DNA of 64,000 nt from Jeotgalibaca ciconiae (lineage in GTDB: Bacteria; Bacillota; Bacilli; Lactobacillales; Aerococcaceae). The stretch covers positions 930,001 to 994,000 of the forward strand of contig NZ_CP034465.1 in the NCBI RefSeq assembly GCF_003955755.1, written 5' to 3'. A program made the position numbers and the translations under genes. Shown here piece after piece: positions 61,945 through 64,000 of the stretch. Position 1 is the stretch's first letter, and the number at the start of each line of letters is the position of its first letter. The notes beneath the pieces are model-generated. The model searched no databases. It was given only the letters and a program-made list of their open reading frames with translations, and had not been told where the DNA came from.

Positions 61945-63464
61945 GATTTAGCTCCTTTACTTTTTAAAATGGAACTTGCTTGAACATAGGCTTTTGCGGA
62001 AGCTTGAAGAACGTCAAAGTCAATTCCCACTCCATTCACTTGCTCATGAGTAACTTCGTCTTCAATCGTGACACGCACCTCAGCCTGCGCATCTTCTCCA
62101 CTAGTCAAAGCGTTCATTTCAAAGTTTGTGAGAGTCGGATGTTGTTTAAATACTTGATCAATCGAATTGTAAATCGCTTGAATACTTCCCGAACCAATTG
62201 CGGAAGCAATTGATTTTTCGCCTTTTTCATCCTCGATTGAGACAATCGCTCCTTGGTGTCCATTTGAAACGTATTGCAACTGAACGGATTCCAAATGACA
62301 AACTTCCTCTTCTGAACGTACTTGATCATCTATCAAAGCAATCAAATCTTCGTCAGTCACTTGTTTTTTCTTATCGGCTAGGTCTTTAAAACGTTTGAAC
62401 AATTTTTTCACTTCATCATCAGAAATGGTATAACCCAGTTCTTCTATTTTTGTTCTAAATGCATGTCGGCCGGACAGCTTGCCAAGTGGAAGCGAATTTG
62501 TTTGAACACCGACTAATTGAGGAGTAATAATCTCATATGTTTCTGGATTTTTTAGGACGCCATCTTGATGAATACCAGATTCGTGTGCATAAGCATTTCC
62601 TCCAACAATTGCTTTGTTCCTTGGAACAACCATTCCTGAAAGACGGGAAACAATGTCGCTTGTTCGCTTCGTTTCGTTAAGAACAATTCCTGTTTCACAT
62701 TGATAAAAGTCTTTTCGAATATGTAGTGCAATGGCTACTTCTTCCAAAGCAGTGTTCCCTGCGCGCTCACCAATTCCATTAATGGCTCCCTCTACACGGT
62801 TTGCACCATTTTCAATCGCTGCAAGCGCGTTAGCAGTGGCCATCCCCAAATCATCATGACAGTGAGATGAAAAAATAATTTCTTGGTCACTTTTAATATT
62901 GCTGATAAGAAAAGCAAAAATGGCACCATATTCTTTGGGATTGGAATAACCTACTGTATCTGGAACATTGATAATTGTTGCTCCAGCATCAATGGCTGTT
63001 TGAACAGCTTCTAGTAAAAAGTTTTTGTCACTACGCGATGCATCTTCAGGAGAGAACTGAACTTTTTCAAATAAAGTCCGTGCATAAGAAACATGTTCTT
63101 TTATAGAAGCTAACACTTCGTCTTTCGTCATTTTCAACTTATCTTTCATATGAATATCGCTTGTAGCTAGGAAAACATGTATTTGTGGAAATTTTGCTTC
63201 TTGCAGTGCCTCATATGCTCGATCAATATCTTTTTTCTGACATCTTGCAAGTCCCGCTACTGTCATTTTTGTTGCTGCTCTAGAAATAGCCTGTACTGCT
63301 TCAAAGTCTCCCTGCGATGTGACGGGGAAGCCCGCTTCAATCGTATCAATACCCCATTTTTCCAATTGCAAAGCGATTTGCACTTTTTCCTTTGTATTAA
63401 AGTTTACTCCTGGTGTTTGTTCTCCGTCTCTCAAGGTTGTGTCAAAAAATTGTATTCTCCTCAT
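61941..63464 (-). CDS. leuA: 2-isopropylmalate synthase
   Basis: First committed enzyme of leucine synthesis: condenses acetyl-CoA with 2-oxoisovalerate. 507 aa, the usual type-1 LeuA length. The TIM barrel starts [14 protein letters not shown] (metal/catalytic Asp and Arg), with [16 protein letters not shown] (HxH metal site) and [14 protein letters not shown]. The C-terminal regulatory domain (about 385-507) ends in the region where leucine feedback binds. GGAGAG precedes the ATG. Transcribed from a promoter about 220 bases upstream through a leucine attenuator. Confidence 0.96.
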   Translation of the reverse strand: MRRIQFFDTTLRDGEQTPGVNFNTKEKVQIALQLEKWGIDTIEAGFPVTSQGDFEAVQAISRAATKMTVAGLARCQKKDIDRAYEALQEAKFPQIHVFLATSDIHMKDKLKMTKDEVLASIKEHVSYARTLFEKVQFSPEDASRSDKNFLLEAVQTAIDAGATIINVPDTVGYSNPKEYGAIFAFLISNIKSDQEIIFSSHCHDDLGMATANALAAIENGANRVEGAINGIGERAGNTALEEVAIALHIRKDFYQCETGIVLNETKRTSDIVSRLSGMVVPRNKAIVGGNAYAHESGIHQDGVLKNPETYEIITPQLVGVQTNSLPLGKLSGRHAFRTKIEELGYTISDDEVKKLFKRFKDLADKKKQVTDEDLIALIDDQVRSEEEVCHLESVQLQYVSNGHQGAIVSIEDEKGEKSIASAIGSGSIQAIYNSIDQVFKQHPTLTNFEMNALTSGEDAQAEVRVTIEDEVTHEQVNGVGIDFDVLQASAKAYVQASSILKSKGAKS

Positions 63465-63495
63465 TTAATCTCTCCTCATTTTCTAATGTATTTAG

Positions 63496-63542
63496 GATAA
63501 AAAAATAGCACCGCATGAAAGTTAAAACACTTTATGCAATGC
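63496..63542 (-). terminator. Attenuator terminator of the leu operon
   Basis: On the minus strand GCATTGCATAAAGT pairs with ACTTTCATGCGGTGC (one bulged C, two G-U pairs) around a short loop, followed by TATTTTTTT, before leuA. Confidence 0.88.
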
Positions 63543-63547
63543 AAATG

Positions 63548-63587
63548 AGACTCTTTTATTTACGTTTTTTACGTGTAAAAAGAGTCT
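63548..63587 (-). promoter_or_regulatory. Upstream hairpin of the leu attenuator
   Basis: AGACTCTTTT / AAAAGAGTCT, a perfect 10-bp stem between the leader peptide and the terminator. Ribosome stalling at the Leu codons would cover its first arm. Confidence 0.78.
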
Positions 63588-63590
63588 GTT

Positions 63591-63635
63591 TCATAATAAT
63601 AAAGTTGTGAAGATTTCTGTTTTTATCATTTTCAT
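63591..63635 (-). CDS. Leucine attenuator leader peptide
   Basis: A 14-codon frame, MKMIKTEIFTTLLL, preceded by AGGTG. The last three codons before the stop are Leu (TTA TTA TTA). It is followed by a hairpin and then a terminator before leuA. This is the classical layout of amino-acid-specific attenuation: when charged tRNA-Leu is scarce the ribosome stalls on the Leu codons and the terminator does not form. Lactococcus lactis has a comparable leu leader. Confidence 0.88.
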   Translation of the reverse strand: MKMIKTEIFTTLLL

Positions 63636-63670
63636 TTTAATCACCTAATCATTCTTTAATCATTGAAAGC

Positions 63671-63699
63671 AATTTAACCTACTTTTCTTAATATGTCAA
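63671..63699 (-). promoter_or_regulatory. Promoter of the leu operon
   Basis: On the minus strand TTGACA (63694-63699), 17-bp spacer, TAAATT (63671-63676), 36 bases before the leader peptide. Confidence 0.82.
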
Positions 63700-63744
63700 G
63701 AATAATATAAGAATTTTCTGACGATTTAAAAAATAAGAAGAAAC

Positions 63745-63753
63745 TGGTATAAT
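63745..63753 (+). promoter_or_regulatory. Extended -10 of the HAD gene
   Basis: TG-g-TATAAT, 40 bases before the start codon. Confidence 0.6.
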
Positions 63754-63793
63754 CAAAAAGATTCATTATTATAGACATACAGGAGAATAGCAA

Positions 63794-64000
63794 ATGACGA
63801 TTAAAGCAATTGTGCTGGATATGGACGGCACACTATTAACATCAAGAAAAACCATCTCAAGCAAGACAAAAGAAGCATTGATGGATGCTCAAAAAAATGG
63901 GGTAAAAGTCATTCTAGCATCTGGGCGTCCTACTTTAGGTATGTGGGAAGCTGCAAAAGAGCTGGATCTGGCTTCTAATAATGGATTTATTTTATCTTAT
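63794..64000 (+). CDS. Cof-type HAD hydrolase, N-terminal part (cut by window edge)
   Basis: 69 codons are present. Motif I DMDGTLL (D9 nucleophile, D11) and motif II ASGR with the Cof-type spacing (VKVILASGRPTLGM) identify the HAD IIB/Cof subfamily, phosphatases of sugar phosphates, nucleotides or flavin compounds. AGGAG is eight bases before the ATG. The rest is outside the window. Confidence 0.88.
   Translation, partial: MTIKAIVLDMDGTLLTSRKTISSKTKEALMDAQKNGVKVILASGRPTLGMWEAAKELDLASNNGFILSY

Noticed and set aside
63465-63793. T-box or CodY control upstream of leuA
   Set aside because: I see no T-box sequence or specifier stem-loop; the leader peptide with Leu codons and a terminator explains the region. 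CodY boxes cannot be excluded by eye.

Overview
The window is low-GC, gene-dense Gram-positive DNA. It has strong AGGAGG-type ribosome binding sites, extended -10 promoters, CcpA (cre) sites, PTS/antiterminator modules, DegV, a CtsR-type operator before hsp20, and enterococcal-style small conserved genes (DUF1846, DUF1858/DUF438, DUF1456). This points to the Lactobacillales, most likely an Enterococcaceae-type organism; species cannot be fixed from the sequence alone. No tRNA, rRNA, CRISPR array, transposase or prophage gene was seen.

Region by region. 1-10.6 kb: the edge of a Crp/Fnr regulator, NAD(P)HX repair enzyme, SDR dehydrogenase, cobalamin adenosyltransferase, AI-2E-family membrane protein, an rsuA operon with an unassigned HExxH protein, and topB. 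10.7-28.6 kb: DegV, a CcpA-type dexB glucosidase, a TPR/double-AAA+ ATPase, phosphoribosyltransferase, exported C39 peptidase, a DUF1858-DUF438/hemerythrin/PAS pair, PatB/MalY lyase, Nudix, an XRE membrane regulator, VOC protein, anchored nuclease and DUF1846. 28.9-39.2 kb: MacB-like ABC fusion, hsp20, YyaL-like protein, a Gly-rich membrane protein with PspA, a GPH symporter and an aldo/keto reductase. 39.8-43.1 kb: glucose-type PTS EIICBA with its GlcT antiterminator.

43.2-49.5 kb: a Fbp-type ABC importer in one operon with a TIM-barrel isomerase/epimerase and a PHP phosphatase, divergent from a CX5R phosphatase. Together they suggest uptake and dephosphorylation of an organophosphate. 49.9-53.1 kb: an antiterminator, an EIIBC lacking IIA, and a ChbG-type deacetylase, preceded by a cre, a RAT and a terminator. 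53.2-55.9 kb: small genes, an RluA synthase, and a deletion scar joining remnants of a DUF1801 gene and an ecfT gene. 56.1-60.6 kb: GH3 N-acetylhexosaminidase-type enzyme plus GPH symporter, divergent from an AraC regulator. 60.9-63.7 kb: leuAB behind a classical leucine attenuator (leader peptide ending Leu-Leu-Leu), with no leuCD following. The window ends in a HAD hydrolase.

The most unusual material is intergenic. There is a ~205-bp structured repeat in four near-identical copies plus degenerate and composite derivatives. There are four multi-hairpin arrays in which an outer pair of arms encloses two hairpins, a second hairpin repeat family, and a 51-bp tandem repeat. These elements fill most gene-free gaps over 300 bp and usually sit beside intrinsic terminators.
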